Notes under the pieces: model-generated
What the model was told of the DNA's origin: nothing
What the model saw: only the letters and a program-made list of their open reading frames with translations
Databases searched by the model: none
In this document: in pieces, positions 1 to 6,997 of the stretch
How positions within the stretch are numbered: the stretch's first letter is position 1
Layout: each line of letters opens with the position of its first letter
DNA from: Chlorobium sp.
GTDB lineage: Bacteria; Bacteroidota; Chlorobiia; Chlorobiales; Chlorobiaceae
Length of the DNA stretch: 14,634 nucleotides
Assembly (NCBI GenBank): GCA_026193435.1
Contig: JAPHUN010000179.1
Coordinates: 1-14,634 of the forward strand
Direction: 5' to 3'
Program-made: the position numbers and the translations under genes

Positions 1-53
1 ATATTCACAGTGTTGATAGGATTGTATTGTATTGCGATGTCAACTTATACGTC

Positions 54-92
54 AGGGCCCGGATTTTTCCGGATGGCCCTTTTGTTTTTTTC
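54..92 (+). terminator. Rho-independent terminator of a gene upstream of the window
   Basis: A hairpin with stem AGGGCC (54-59) and GGCCCT (75-80), with an additional inner CGG/CCG pairing around a T-rich loop, is followed directly by a run of T with one interrupting G (about 80-91). The T-run lies on the plus-strand 3' side, so it would stop transcription entering from the left edge. No coding region for that upstream gene is visible here. Confidence 0.7.
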
Positions 93-99
93 AGGTTAG

Positions 100-172
100 A
101 GCCACCTGCGGGAGTTGAACCCACGACCTACTGTTTACGAAACAGTTGCTCTACCAACTGAGCTAAGGTGGC
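100..172 (-). tRNA. tRNA-Thr (anticodon CGU)
   Basis: Read on the minus strand, the sequence folds as a complete cloverleaf. The acceptor stem is GCCACCT/AGGTGGC. The D arm contains AGTTGGTAGA. The anticodon stem ACTGT/ACAGT encloses the loop TTCGTAA, giving anticodon CGT, which reads the threonine codon ACG. The T arm is GTGGG/CCCGC around TTCAACT. The discriminator base is T, which suits threonine tRNAs. CCA is not encoded: the bases after the discriminator are CTA, so CCA would be added enzymatically. Identity was read by eye; a covariance search would confirm it. Confidence 0.95.
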
Positions 173-192
173 ACCTTAAAAAAATATGGTTT

Positions 193-224
193 CAAATATA
201 CTTTATTTATTGTATAAACGCAAA
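193..224 (-). promoter_or_regulatory. Candidate promoter of tRNA-Thr, Bacteroidetes-type
   Basis: On the minus strand, TTTG (224-221) is separated by exactly 20 nt from TATATTTG (200-193). This matches the published Bacteroidetes primary-sigma consensus TTTG, N19-21, TAnnTTTG. A start a few bases downstream would leave a leader of roughly 15 nt before the tRNA 5' end at 172. That Chlorobi use this promoter class is inference from their relationship to Bacteroidetes. Confidence 0.4.
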
Positions 225-338
225 GCAATATGGGCTTAGTTCAAAAGGCTATTAATAAAGGGAGGAATTGTATATTTTCAAGCTGACAGGCGCTGGTTTT
301 TCCTCTACACTAGCCGGTTTAATGCTAACACTACATTT

Positions 339-887
339 ATGAGATTTTTCAAATTATCCACTGTTCTGAGTATCTCTCTGGTCATAATTGCCTGCAAGAC
401 AGAGCCGGCTGAAACGGCAAAGCCCCAGGCGGCAACCGTTGAGGCGACACAGGTCGTCATGGCTCCGGAATTTGCCGGAAAAACTCTGGAGGGGGCGGAT
501 TTCTCTTCGCAGGAACTCTCAGGAAAGGTCTACATACTTAACTTTTTTGCGTCCTGGTGTCCTCCCTGCCGTGCGGAAGTCCCTGATATGATTGAGCTTC
601 AGAATGAGTATGAACAGAAAGGATTTACCTTTATCGGGGTGACAGTAGACGAGGATCTGACGAAGGCAAGGCAATTTGTCGATGATTTCGGCATCAACTT
701 TCCTGTTCTGGTCGCCGATCAGCAGATGATCGATGCCTATAGCGATCATGTTCAGGGCGGTTTACGTTCCATCCCGACATCTTTTGTTATCAGCGCCGAT
801 GGTTCGATATCTTCTGTGCTTGTAGGCGCTCAAAACAAAATGGCTTTTGACGGATTGATTCGTGAAGCCATTGGCGCGGGTAAGTAA
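339..887 (+). CDS. TlpA/ResA-like thiol-disulfide oxidoreductase, predicted lipoprotein
   Basis: This 182-residue protein has a lipoprotein signal peptide: charged MRFFK, a hydrophobic stretch, then the lipobox VIIAC, so Cys19 would be lipidated and the protein anchored on the outer face of a membrane. A linker rich in Ala, Thr and Glu (20-42) leads into a thioredoxin fold with active site WCPPC at 73-77 in the context FFASWCPPC. The cis-proline comes in SIPTSF (Pro146). Family members reduce or exchange disulfides in extracytoplasmic proteins, often apocytochromes c during cytochrome maturation. That would suit an organism with cytochromes such as the diheme protein at 9890, but the exact partner cannot be read here. 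No clear Shine-Dalgarno precedes the ATG; the signal peptide supports this start. The next gene, pckG, is functionally unrelated and 81 nt away. Confidence 0.9.
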   Translation: MRFFKLSTVLSISLVIIACKTEPAETAKPQAATVEATQVVMAPEFAGKTLEGADFSSQELSGKVYILNFFASWCPPCRAEVPDMIELQNEYEQKGFTFIGVTVDEDLTKARQFVDDFGINFPVLVADQQMIDAYSDHVQGGLRSIPTSFVISADGSISSVLVGAQNKMAFDGLIREAIGAGK

Positions 888-968
888 GTTTTGCTTGATG
901 TTTCCGCATGATGACTTGCACGTGTGATTTCGAGTATTCTTTTTTAACCTTCTGTAAAACAGACGAAC

Positions 969-2837
969 ATGAGCTCACTGCGCATCGATCCCCCCGATTA
1001 TGTAAAAAACACAAAATTAATTGAGTGGGTACGTGAAACCGCGGAACTCTGTCAGCCGGATTCCATCATCTGGTGTGACGGTACACAGGAAGAATATGAC
1101 ACTTTGTGTCAGGAAATGGTTGATAGCGGCACCTTTACGAGACTATCGGATGAGAAGCGTCCGAACAGTTTCCTGTGCAGGTCTGATCCCAGTGACGTAG
1201 CCAGGGTTGAGGACAGTACCTATATTTGCAGCCTTCGCAGGCAGGATGCCGGTCCGACCAACAACTGGGTGCCGCCAAAAGAGATGAAAGCGACCCTGAA
1301 AGAACTCTATTCAGGGTGTATGAAAGGGCGCACGATGTATGTCATTCCGTTCAGCATGGGTCCGCTTGGATCGCATATAGCGCACATTGGTGTAGAGATA
1401 ACCGATTCACCATACGTCGTGGTGAATATGCGTATCATGACCAGAATGGGTAGAAAGGTTATGGATATTCTCGCAGATGGCCGGGATTTCGTGCACTGTC
1501 TGCATTCGGTCGGCGCGCCGCTTGAAGAGGGTGCGCAGGATGTCCCATGGCCTTGTAACGATCAGAAGTATATTGTCCATTTTCCTGAAGAGCGCTCAAT
1601 AATGTCTTTCGGCAGCGGATACGGAGGTAACGCGCTGCTTGGCAAAAAGTGTTTCGCTCTTCGAATCGCCTCTTCCATGGCTCGTGACGAGGGATGGCTG
1701 GCAGAACATATGCTCATTCTTTGTGTTGAATCTCCCGATGGAGAAAAAACCTATGTGGCAGCCGCCTTCCCGAGTGCATGCGGTAAAACCAATTTTGCCA
1801 TGCTTATTCCTCCGGACTCTTTTGAGGGATGGAAGGTTACTACGATCGGTGATGATATAGCCTGGATTAAGCCCGCTGAAGACGGCAGGCTCCACGCCAT
1901 CAACCCTGAATACGGATTTTTCGGAGTGGCGCCCGGCACATCGGTAAAAACCAATCCGAACGCCATGGCGACCCTGAGCGCAAACTGTATTTATACCAAT
2001 GTCGCATTGACGCCTGAAGGCGATGTCTGGTGGGAAGGTATGACCGATACCCCTCCTGAGTCGCTCATTGACTGGCAGGGTAATGCATGGACTCCTGATG
2101 CAGGGAGGCCGGCAGCCCATCCGAACGCCCGTTTTACCTCGCCTGCTTCTCAGTGTCCGAGTATCGATCCCGAATGGGAGAATCCGGCGGGTGTGCCGAT
2201 CGACGCCTTTATTTTCGGCGGTAGGCGCAGTAATCTTGTGCCCCTTGTCTACCAGTCGCCAAACTGGTATTTCGGAGTCTATCTTGCAGCTACCATGGGC
2301 TCTGAAAAGACGGCGGCAGCAGCCGGAAAAATCGGTGAGGTGCGTCGAGATCCCTTTGCCATGCTTCCCTTCTGCGGCTACCATATGGGCGACTATTTCA
2401 CCCATTGGCTTCATGTCGGCCGTCTCCTTCAGGAACCCCCGAGAATTTTCGGTGTTAACTGGTTCCGCAAGGATGAAAACGGCAAGTTTCTCTGGCCCGG
2501 TTTCGGTGAGAACATGCGAGTGTTGAAGTGGATCGTCGATCGGGTGCATGGGCGTGCGAGCGCAGTGGAAAGTCCTCTGGGCTGGATGCCTAAATATGAG
2601 TCCATGGAGTGGGATGGGCTCGACGAGTTCACTCTTGATGATTTTTCAAAGCTTATGGCGGTTGACCGTGAAGACTGGAAGAAAGAGCTGTTGTCTCACG
2701 AGGCGCTTTTTGAGAAAATATATGATAAGCTACCCAAGGAGTTCTCGCATATACGGGAGCTGCTTCTCTCTACCTTCTGGCTCTCTCCTGAACATTGGGG
2801 GCTTGCCCAGGAGCGCTATACGGGAGAGAATCACTGA
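969..2837 (+). CDS. pckG: Phosphoenolpyruvate carboxykinase (GTP)
   Basis: The 622-residue product is full length for GTP-dependent PEPCK, the cytosolic Mn-enzyme interconverting oxaloacetate plus GTP with PEP plus GDP and CO2. Landmarks in order are [13 protein letters not shown] (88-100, substrate-binding arginine), GSGYGGN (215-221), [10 protein letters not shown] with the metal ligand Lys226 followed by His247, the P-loop FPSACGKTN (267-275) carrying the mobile reactive Cys271, and GDDIAW (294-299) with the metal-binding aspartates. ATP-type PEPCKs lack this cysteine-bearing P-loop, so the GTP assignment is firm. In green sulfur bacteria the enzyme links the reductive TCA cycle with PEP pools. 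The start is chosen because the N-terminus matches the family and no other in-frame ATG fits; the ribosome-binding site is weak. A strong terminator follows, so it is transcribed alone or with the TlpA-like gene 81 nt upstream. The long antisense open frame at 1596-2549 is a shadow. Confidence 0.97.
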   Translation: MSSLRIDPPDYVKNTKLIEWVRETAELCQPDSIIWCDGTQEEYDTLCQEMVDSGTFTRLSDEKRPNSFLCRSDPSDVARVEDSTYICSLRRQDAGPTNNWVPPKEMKATLKELYSGCMKGRTMYVIPFSMGPLGSHIAHIGVEITDSPYVVVNMRIMTRMGRKVMDILADGRDFVHCLHSVGAPLEEGAQDVPWPCNDQKYIVHFPEERSIMSFGSGYGGNALLGKKCFALRIASSMARDEGWLAEHMLILCVESPDGEKTYVAAAFPSACGKTNFAMLIPPDSFEGWKVTTIGDDIAWIKPAEDGRLHAINPEYGFFGVAPGTSVKTNPNAMATLSANCIYTNVALTPEGDVWWEGMTDTPPESLIDWQGNAWTPDAGRPAAHPNARFTSPASQCPSIDPEWENPAGVPIDAFIFGGRRSNLVPLVYQSPNWYFGVYLAATMGSEKTAAAAGKIGEVRRDPFAMLPFCGYHMGDYFTHWLHVGRLLQEPPRIFGVNWFRKDENGKFLWPGFGENMRVLKWIVDRVHGRASAVESPLGWMPKYESMEWDGLDEFTLDDFSKLMAVDREDWKKELLSHEALFEKIYDKLPKEFSHIRELLLSTFWLSPEHWGLAQERYTGENH

Positions 2838-2868
2838 ACCTCAGCGCCTTGATTGTTAGATGATCGCA

Positions 2869-2904
2869 AGCCGCGACGGGATTTCCCTGCCGCGGCTTTT
2901 TTTA
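2869..2904 (+). terminator. Rho-independent terminator of pckG
   Basis: AGCCGCG (2869-2875) pairs with CGCGGCT (2891-2897), with an inner GGGA/TCCC pairing, and the stem runs straight into a T7 tract. It begins 32 nt after the pckG stop. Confidence 0.88.
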
Positions 2905-2912
2905 TTGACCTG

Positions 2913-2957
2913 TGCGCGGAAAGAGGGTTCATTTCCGGTCCCGCGCAGTCGTTTTTT
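2913..2957 (+). terminator. Possible second, tandem terminator
   Basis: TGCGCGG (2913-2919) pairs perfectly with CCGCGCA (2941-2947); an inner AAA/TTT can extend it. T6 follows at 2952-2957 after a 4-nt gap. It could back up the pckG terminator. The offset T-run makes it weaker. The rest of the non-coding stretch to 3063 holds only an A11 homopolymer (3015-3025) and no gene that I can see. Confidence 0.45.
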
Positions 2958-3063
2958 CGCTGTAGATTGTCAGAACGGTTTGCGAGGCGGTAATTTATAA
3001 TGGTAGCCTGATGTAAAAAAAAAAATATTGTTGCGGGTGTCTGAACGGAGAGATAATTTCTTT

Positions 3064-3207
3064 AGGGTACCTCTATTTATTTATTCCGCGATGCAATTGC
3101 GTCGTTGAGCAGTGCTCGAAATCCTCATGTACGCTGTGTACACTCCGGTTTCTGCGCTCCGTTCGCCTCGCACTTGAATCGCTCATGACAATAAATAGAG
3201 GTACCCT
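3064..3207 (+). repeat. 144-nt dispersed repeat, copy 1, with terminal inverted repeats
   Basis: The element is bounded by an 18-bp perfect inverted repeat: AGGGTACCTCTATTTATT at 3064-3081 and its complement at 3190-3207. It shares length, ends and core with a second element at 8772-8915 in the opposite orientation. Aligned without gaps by hand, about 99 of 144 positions agree, with a 21-nt identical core at 3112-3132. Internally GAAATC/GGTTTC and GTAC-N5-GTAC can form a hairpin. It carries no open frame of note, so it resembles a non-autonomous (MITE-like) or structured intergenic repeat. It lies between the pckG terminators and the DUF6485 gene. Confidence 0.8.
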
Positions 3208-3258
3208 TTAGAGATACCGGGTATACCTTGTTTCATTTTCTGATGACGAAAGTAACGT

Positions 3259-3459
3259 ATGGACTGCAAAAAAGAGGAGAATCTTACACGGTGCAACTGC
3301 ACCTATGAGCCCTGTCCGCGAAAAGGGATATGCTGTGAATGCATCGCCTACCATAAGGCTAAGGGTCAGCTTCCTGCCTGTTTATTCCCTGATGATGCGG
3401 AAAAATCCTGGGACAGGAGTATCGCCAGGTTTATCGAGGTATACAGTAAAGATCGATAG
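3259..3459 (+). CDS. Small cysteine-rich protein, DUF6485-like
   Basis: This 66-residue protein has eight cysteines (3, 12, 14, 19, 25, 26, 28, 41), seven of them in the first 28 residues, in the pattern [19 protein letters not shown]. This matches my memory of the small DUF6485 family found in anaerobes, often described as cytosolic. The cysteine spacing suggests zinc or iron-sulfur binding, but no function is established and none is claimed. The C-terminal half ends in a short amphipathic stretch ([12 protein letters not shown]). It starts 51 nt after the repeat element and converges on the dodecin gene. The ribosome-binding site is weak; the N-terminal [11 protein letters not shown] is the usual family beginning, which supports this ATG. 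Confidence 0.75.
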   Translation: MDCKKEENLTRCNCTYEPCPRKGICCECIAYHKAKGQLPACLFPDDAEKSWDRSIARFIEVYSKDR

Positions 3460-3469
3460 TGTTCACCAT

Positions 3470-3513
3470 TTCCCCGGCGGCAGATTTGTATTTTTTTACT
3501 CTTGTCCGGGGAA
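3470..3513. repeat. Inverted repeat between convergent genes
   Basis: TTCCCCGG (3470-3477) pairs with CCGGGGAA (3506-3513) across a 28-nt T-rich loop; flanking ACCA/TGGT could lengthen it. It lies between the ends of the DUF6485 gene and dodecin, where a bidirectional terminator would be expected. There is no T-tract after the stem on either strand, so a terminator role is uncertain. Confidence 0.35.
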
Positions 3514-3528
3514 GCTGGTTACAGAGCG

Positions 3529-3744
3529 TTACGCTGCATCGAGTGTAAATCCGATTCTGACCGTCACCTGCCAGTAAGCGATTCTGTTTTCCTCAACATG
3601 GCACCGTGTTTCAACGACTTCAACCCAGCGAATGTTACGGATTGTTTCGGCTGCCCGTTCTACCGCATTATTGACAGCGTCTTCAATGCTTTTGGACGAA
3701 GAACCGACAAGCTCGATCTTTTTATAAACGTGCTGTGTGTTCAT
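3529..3744 (-). CDS. Dodecin (flavin-binding dodecameric protein)
   Basis: The 71-residue product matches the dodecin family end to end: VYKKIELVGSSS near the N-terminus, SIEDAVNNAVERAAETIRN helix (19-37), then RWVEVVETR and IAYWQVTVRIGFTL beta strands. Trp40 corresponds to the aromatic residue that stacks flavins, and Gln59 in YWQV to the conserved flavin-contacting glutamine. Dodecins form hollow 12-mers that bind FMN, riboflavin or related flavins and are thought to store or quench them. They are cytoplasmic and non-enzymatic. The frame is on the minus strand and is the real gene here; the plus-strand frames over it have no family resemblance. The start matches the usual dodecin N-terminus. 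No clear Shine-Dalgarno is seen. It is divergent from the DsrE2-like gene. Confidence 0.93.
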   Translation of the reverse strand: MNTQHVYKKIELVGSSSKSIEDAVNNAVERAAETIRNIRWVEVVETRCHVEENRIAYWQVTVRIGFTLDAA

Positions 3745-3923
3745 AGGTATATGTGTAGTGTTTTATATTATGTATCAACATGACGGTAGCATATACGGTC
3801 ATAGATTACAAGTAAATAAATAGAGAGCATACTCACAACAGACACAGGGATAAACCGCATGATGATGTGAGGGCAGGATATGGGGAAGACTTCGGGACGC
3901 TGCATTGTCAGAGAGAATTTTTT

Positions 3924-3957
3924 ACGTTAACAGGGTTTCTGTTTGCCCTGCTTACGT
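3924..3957. promoter_or_regulatory. Imperfect inverted repeat upstream of the DsrE2-like gene
   Basis: ACGTTAACAGGG (3924-3935) and CCCTGCTTACGT (3946-3957) are complementary at 10 of 12 positions with a 10-nt spacer. A possible Bacteroidetes-type promoter overlaps it: TTTG at 3942-3945, 19 nt, then TATATTAT at 3965-3972 (only a partial match to TAnnTTTG). It could be an operator or leader hairpin. The remaining intergenic sequence 3745-3923 shows nothing I can name. Confidence 0.3.
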
Positions 3958-4018
3958 TTTATAGTATATTATTACTATATGATCATATAATTGTAACCAA
4001 ATCTTACTACACATTATT

Positions 4019-4531
4019 ATGAGTGAACCACAGAAAAAAGTTGCACTGATCGCCTCACAAGGGACACTTGACTGGGCATATCCTCCGTTTATTCTCGGTT
4101 CCGCAGCCGCAGCAATGGATATGGAGGTAGTGATATTCTTCACCTTTTACGGTTTGCCTCTGTTGAACAAAAAGATTGACGCCAAAGTCTCCCCGCACGG
4201 CAATCCTGCCATGCCAATGAAAATGCCATTCGGCAGCAAGGATTTCCAGGGGATCAATTGGCCGATACCGAATTTTCTTTCAGGAAACATTCCAGGCTTT
4301 GATTCACTTGCAACGGGTCTGATGAAGGAGACATTCAAAAACAAGGGGGTTGCTACCATCGAAGAGCTGCGCGAACTCTGTATTGATTGCGGCGTGAAGT
4401 TTATCGCCTGCCAGATGACCATGGATGTGTTCGGTTTTACGAAGGACGACTTTATCGATGGTGTCGATTTCGGCGGAGCGGCAATGTTTCTGGAATATGC
4501 TGCCGACGCAGATATTCAGCTTTTTATCTGA
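4019..4531 (+). CDS. dsrE2: DsrE/DsrF/DrsH-like (DsrE2-type) sulfur-carrier protein
   Basis: The 170-residue product has the DsrE2 signature run: VALIASQGTLDWAYPPFIL (8-26), the segment VVIFFTFYGLPLL (37-49), VSPHGNPAMPMKMP (57-70), KNKGVATIEELREL, then FIACQMTMDVFGF (128-140) and a C-terminal GGAAMFLEYAADADI. Cys131 in ACQMT is the conserved cysteine expected to carry sulfane sulfur; Cys121 and Cys124 form a CIDC pair. Family members relay persulfide sulfur with TusA and rhodanese proteins in sulfur oxidizers, and are membrane-associated or cytoplasmic. Two hydrophobic stretches near residues 21-49 could be membrane-associated. It is the first gene of the rightward cluster, 82 nt ahead of cooC, and may be co-transcribed with it. 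A role in delivering sulfur for cluster assembly is inference only. Confidence 0.88.
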   Translation: MSEPQKKVALIASQGTLDWAYPPFILGSAAAAMDMEVVIFFTFYGLPLLNKKIDAKVSPHGNPAMPMKMPFGSKDFQGINWPIPNFLSGNIPGFDSLATGLMKETFKNKGVATIEELRELCIDCGVKFIACQMTMDVFGFTKDDFIDGVDFGGAAMFLEYAADADIQLFI

Positions 4532-4570
4532 CCTGATTTGAGCAGGTCTTGAAACCCACGGTTCAGGTCA
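4529..4570 (+). promoter_or_regulatory. Alternative hairpins in the dsrE2-cooC gap
   Basis: GACCTG (4530-4535) can pair with CAGGTC (4543-4548) or, as TGACCTGA (4529-4536), with TCAGGTCA (4563-4570). The two pairings are mutually exclusive, and the first overlaps the dsrE2 stop codon. No T-tract follows either stem, so this is not a standard terminator. It could be a processing or attenuation site, or chance. Confidence 0.25.
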
Positions 4571-4613
4571 GAATTATTTCCCTCAGGTTTGTTGTTCCTA
4601 AAAGAGTTCGTTT

Positions 4614-5396
4614 ATGAAAATTGCAATTAGTGGAAAGGGCGGGGTTGGTAAAACAACCCTCAGCGCCTTGATGGCAAGGGAGCTCTCTGAACAGGGGAAG
4701 AGAGTCCTTGCTATCGATGCGGATCCAAATGGGAATCTTGCTGAAGCTGTCGGCTATGACGCAGGGAGACTCGGGAGAATCGAGCCGTTGATTGAAAAAA
4801 AAGCTCTTGTGGAAGAGCGGACTGGAGCTAAGCCCGGTAGTATGGGCGGCTACTTTGTCCTTAATCCCAGGGTAGACGATCTTGTCGAAAAGTTTTCTGT
4901 TGAGATCAACGGCATGCGTTTGATGGTCACCGGAGAACTCAAAGAGGCATTAGGCGGTTGTTATTGTCCTGAAAATGCTTTGCTCCGGTCTTTTCTGCGT
5001 CATCTTATGGTCGAAAGTGAAGATTGGGTGATTCTTGATATGGAGGCTGGATTTGAGCATCTTACCCGTGGTACGGCAGAATCTGTAAGCATCCTTCTTG
5101 TGGTTGTCGAGCCTGGTCTCAGAGCGATGAAAACAGCAGAAAAAATCACCTCTCTGGCAAAACAGCTGCATATTCAGAAGGTAGGCTTCATTGTCAACAA
5201 GGTGCATAGTGAGGGTCAGATTCGCAGGATATCTGAAAGACTGGGCCCTGAGAGTATATGGGCGGTCATTCCTTTTGATTTTCTTGCGGTCGAAGCGGAT
5301 CTTTCCGGAAGTTCTCCCTATGAAGCGTGCCCTGCGATGCTTGAGACCGTGCGGGAGCTTATAGAAAAGCTGGATAAAGCGCAGGTCAGCGGTTAA
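4614..5396 (+). CDS. cooC: CooC-like nickel-insertion accessory ATPase
   Basis: This 260-residue MinD/SIMIBI-class P-loop NTPase begins MKIAISGKGGVGKTTLSAL. The deviant Walker A is GKGGVGKT (7-14) with signature Lys8. The switch I region is VLAIDADPNGNLAEA (31-45). A CxC pair, Cys116 and Cys118 in GGCYCPENALLRSFL, matches the metal-binding motif of CooC proteins. Walker B is VILDMEAG (139-146), followed by EHLTRGT. CooC dimers bind nickel through CxC and use ATP to load the Ni-Fe cluster of CooS-type enzymes in the cytoplasm. The neighbouring CooS-like gene at 10731 is the natural client. The pairing is notable because that client lacks one cluster ligand. The ATG is preceded by a weak purine stretch; the P-loop starts at residue 7 as usual, so the start is secure. 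Confidence 0.92.
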   Translation: MKIAISGKGGVGKTTLSALMARELSEQGKRVLAIDADPNGNLAEAVGYDAGRLGRIEPLIEKKALVEERTGAKPGSMGGYFVLNPRVDDLVEKFSVEINGMRLMVTGELKEALGGCYCPENALLRSFLRHLMVESEDWVILDMEAGFEHLTRGTAESVSILLVVVEPGLRAMKTAEKITSLAKQLHIQKVGFIVNKVHSEGQIRRISERLGPESIWAVIPFDFLAVEADLSGSSPYEACPAMLETVRELIEKLDKAQVSG

Positions 5397-5422
5397 TGTG
5401 CGGTTTTTTTTGGAAAGAATAG

Positions 5423-5435
5423 TAACGATCGTTAA
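5423..5435. promoter_or_regulatory. Palindrome TAACGATCGTTA, site 1
   Basis: A perfect 12-bp palindrome, followed by A. It is repeated with one change at 5567-5579, and both lie in the 303-nt gap between cooC and the binding-protein gene. The form suits an operator for a dimeric regulator. Confidence 0.4.
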
Positions 5436-5462
5436 TTTAATGTATTGCCACAGAATTGTTTC

Positions 5463-5496
5463 GTCCTGTCGTTCAGCGGTTTCTTCACGACAGGAC
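5463..5496 (+). repeat. Perfect 9-bp inverted repeat (hairpin)
   Basis: GTCCTGTCG (5463-5471) pairs perfectly with CGACAGGAC (5488-5496) around a 16-nt loop. It is not followed by a T-run, so it is not a standard terminator. It lies between the two palindromes of this gap. A smaller stem GCCGTA/TACGGC (5520-5525, 5532-5537) is followed ten bases later by a long T-run (about 5548-5555) and might act as a weak terminator for cooC. Confidence 0.45.
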
Positions 5497-5566
5497 TTCC
5501 CCGTTGACTCGAGTATGTTGCCGTACAGGTTTACGGCTGATGGTCGCTTTTTTTTGTTCTTGATGT

Positions 5567-5579
5567 TAACGATAGTTAA
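5567..5579. promoter_or_regulatory. Palindrome TAACGATAGTTA, site 2
   Basis: It matches site 1 at 12 of 13 positions and sits in the longer near-palindrome GTTAACGATAGTTAAC (5565-5580). It is about 120 nt ahead of the start of the substrate-binding protein, a reasonable distance for promoter control of the transporter genes. Confidence 0.4.
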
Positions 5580-5699
5580 CTCCTGTTCCCGGAAGGGAAA
5601 ATGACCTGATGATAGAAAATATCCTGATAGCTCTCAGAAGAGCTGCGGTGTTCCTTAATAGGGACTATTCTGAAAATGAAATTAAAATGGAGGCAGGTT

Positions 5700-6938
5700 A
5701 TGAAAGAGGAAAATGAATCAATCTCGCGGAGGCGCTTTATTCAGAACTCTACGGTTGGTCTTGGTGCATTAATGGCAGGATATCCTCTGCTTCAGGGGTG
5801 TACCAAGGATGAGGGCGGGGCTTCAGCGGGAAAGACAGGAGGGACCGGCAAAAAGGTTTCCAGCTGTTATCTGCCGATAACCGACGCGACCCCGATTATT
5901 CTCGCTCATGAAATGGGATTCTATAAGGAGATGGGTATCGAATCCGACAGACCTGTGCTGATCAGGGGGTGGGCTCCGATGGCCGAGGCTTTCATGGCGG
6001 GAAGGTTCAATCTTACGCATCTGCTGGCGCCTATTCCGGTATACATGCGCTACAGCATGGGATTTCCCGTTAAGGTTGTTGCGTGGGATCATATTAACGG
6101 GTCAGCCATTACTGTCGGCAAGGATAGCGGTATTGATTCATACGCAGATCTTGGCGGCAAGCAGATCGCAATTCCCTACTGGTATTCGATGCACAATGTG
6201 ATAATTCAGATGATCGCCCGTGAGTATGGTATCGAGCCGGTCATTCAGGACAAAAACGCCCCGCTTTCAGATAATCAGGTGAACCTGTTTGTTATGGCTC
6301 CGCCTGACATGCCGACAGCGATGGCATCAAAAGCGATTGACGGCTATATCGTAGCCGAGCCCTTCAATGCAGCAGGCGAGATCCTGGCGGGTGGAAAAAT
6401 CGTAAGATTTACCGGTGATGTCTGGAAAAACCATCCCTGCTGTGTCGCTGTCATGAATGAAAAGGATGTTGCAGACAGGGAGTGGTCGCACAATGTTGTC
6501 AAGGCGCTCGTCAAGGCTGAGCTCTGGGCGCTCAATAATGCAGAGGAAGCCGCTCATATACTTTCCAAGGACGGTGCCCAGTATCTGCCTCTTCCCGAGA
6601 AGGTCGTCAAGCGTGCGATGATGAAGTACGATCTTGAAACATACGGCGCGAACGGCGGGACAGGAGCGATCCAGCACCCTGAATGGGAGGCACAAAGACT
6701 TTCCTATAATCCATACCAGTTTGAATCAGCGACACGACACATGATCGAGATGTTGAAACAGACCAAAATGGAGGGTGATCTCAGCTTTCTCCAGGCTCTT
6801 GACCCGGCCGTTGTTCAGAAGGAACTGATGTACACCGACGGAGTAAAAGCCGCAGTCGCGGATCTTGGCGGTCTTGAGCTCTTTGCCGGCGTCGATCAGA
6901 CAAGCCCGTTTGAAAGGGAAGAAATCATAGCGATATAA
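5700..6938 (+). CDS. ABC transporter substrate-binding protein, NrtA/TauA/SsuA-like (NMT1 type), Tat lipoprotein
   Basis: From this start the protein has 412 residues. An upstream in-frame ATG at 5676 exists, but GGAGG at 5689-5693 with a 6-nt spacer points to 5700. The N-terminus has a twin-arginine motif SRRRFIQ (9-15), a hydrophobic core, and the lipobox LLQGC with Cys34, so it should be exported folded and lipid-anchored in the periplasm. The body resembles the NMT1/NrtA fold: YLPITDATPIILAHEMGFY, then GWAPMAEAFMAGRFNLTHLL, then YADLGGKQIAIPYW, and IDGYIVAEPFNAAGEI in the second lobe. Relatives bind nitrate, bicarbonate, sulfonates, taurine or pyrimidine precursors; the ligand cannot be read from sequence. 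The permease and two ATPases that follow complete the importer. Export by Tat suggests a cofactor or a need to fold in the cytoplasm, which is unusual for this class but occurs in NrtA-type proteins. Confidence 0.87.
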   Translation: MKEENESISRRRFIQNSTVGLGALMAGYPLLQGCTKDEGGASAGKTGGTGKKVSSCYLPITDATPIILAHEMGFYKEMGIESDRPVLIRGWAPMAEAFMAGRFNLTHLLAPIPVYMRYSMGFPVKVVAWDHINGSAITVGKDSGIDSYADLGGKQIAIPYWYSMHNVIIQMIAREYGIEPVIQDKNAPLSDNQVNLFVMAPPDMPTAMASKAIDGYIVAEPFNAAGEILAGGKIVRFTGDVWKNHPCCVAVMNEKDVADREWSHNVVKALVKAELWALNNAEEAAHILSKDGAQYLPLPEKVVKRAMMKYDLETYGANGGTGAIQHPEWEAQRLSYNPYQFESATRHMIEMLKQTKMEGDLSFLQALDPAVVQKELMYTDGVKAAVADLGGLELFAGVDQTSPFEREEIIAI

Positions 6939-6947
6939 AAGCCTCTT

Positions 6948-6972
6948 CCGGACAGTTCACTACTCTGTCCGG
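6948..6972 (+). repeat. Intercistronic hairpin after the binding-protein gene
   Basis: CCGGACAG (6948-6955) pairs perfectly with CTGTCCGG (6965-6972) around a 9-nt loop, starting 10 nt after the stop codon. There is no T-run. Such hairpins between a binding-protein gene and its permease commonly protect the upstream mRNA and raise the yield of the binding protein. That role here is inference. Confidence 0.55.
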
Positions 6973-6997
6973 CGATAAGGAGGGCAAAATTAACAGC

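Noticed and set aside
1596..2549. Long minus-strand open frame of 317 codons inside pckG
   Set aside because: It is antisense to a full-length, motif-complete PEPCK and its translation resembles no family that I know; a codon-bias shadow.
3502..3783. Plus-strand frames overlapping dodecin
   Set aside because: The minus strand encodes a textbook dodecin; the plus-strand translations are shadows.
3815..3825. AATAAATAGAG matching one end of repeat copy 1
   Set aside because: It is an A/T-rich 11-base match without the GTACCCT terminus or core; chance is likely.
5398..5604. 68-codon open frame after cooC
   Set aside because: It runs through palindromes, the hairpin and T-runs, lacks a ribosome-binding site and has no family resemblance; treated as non-coding.
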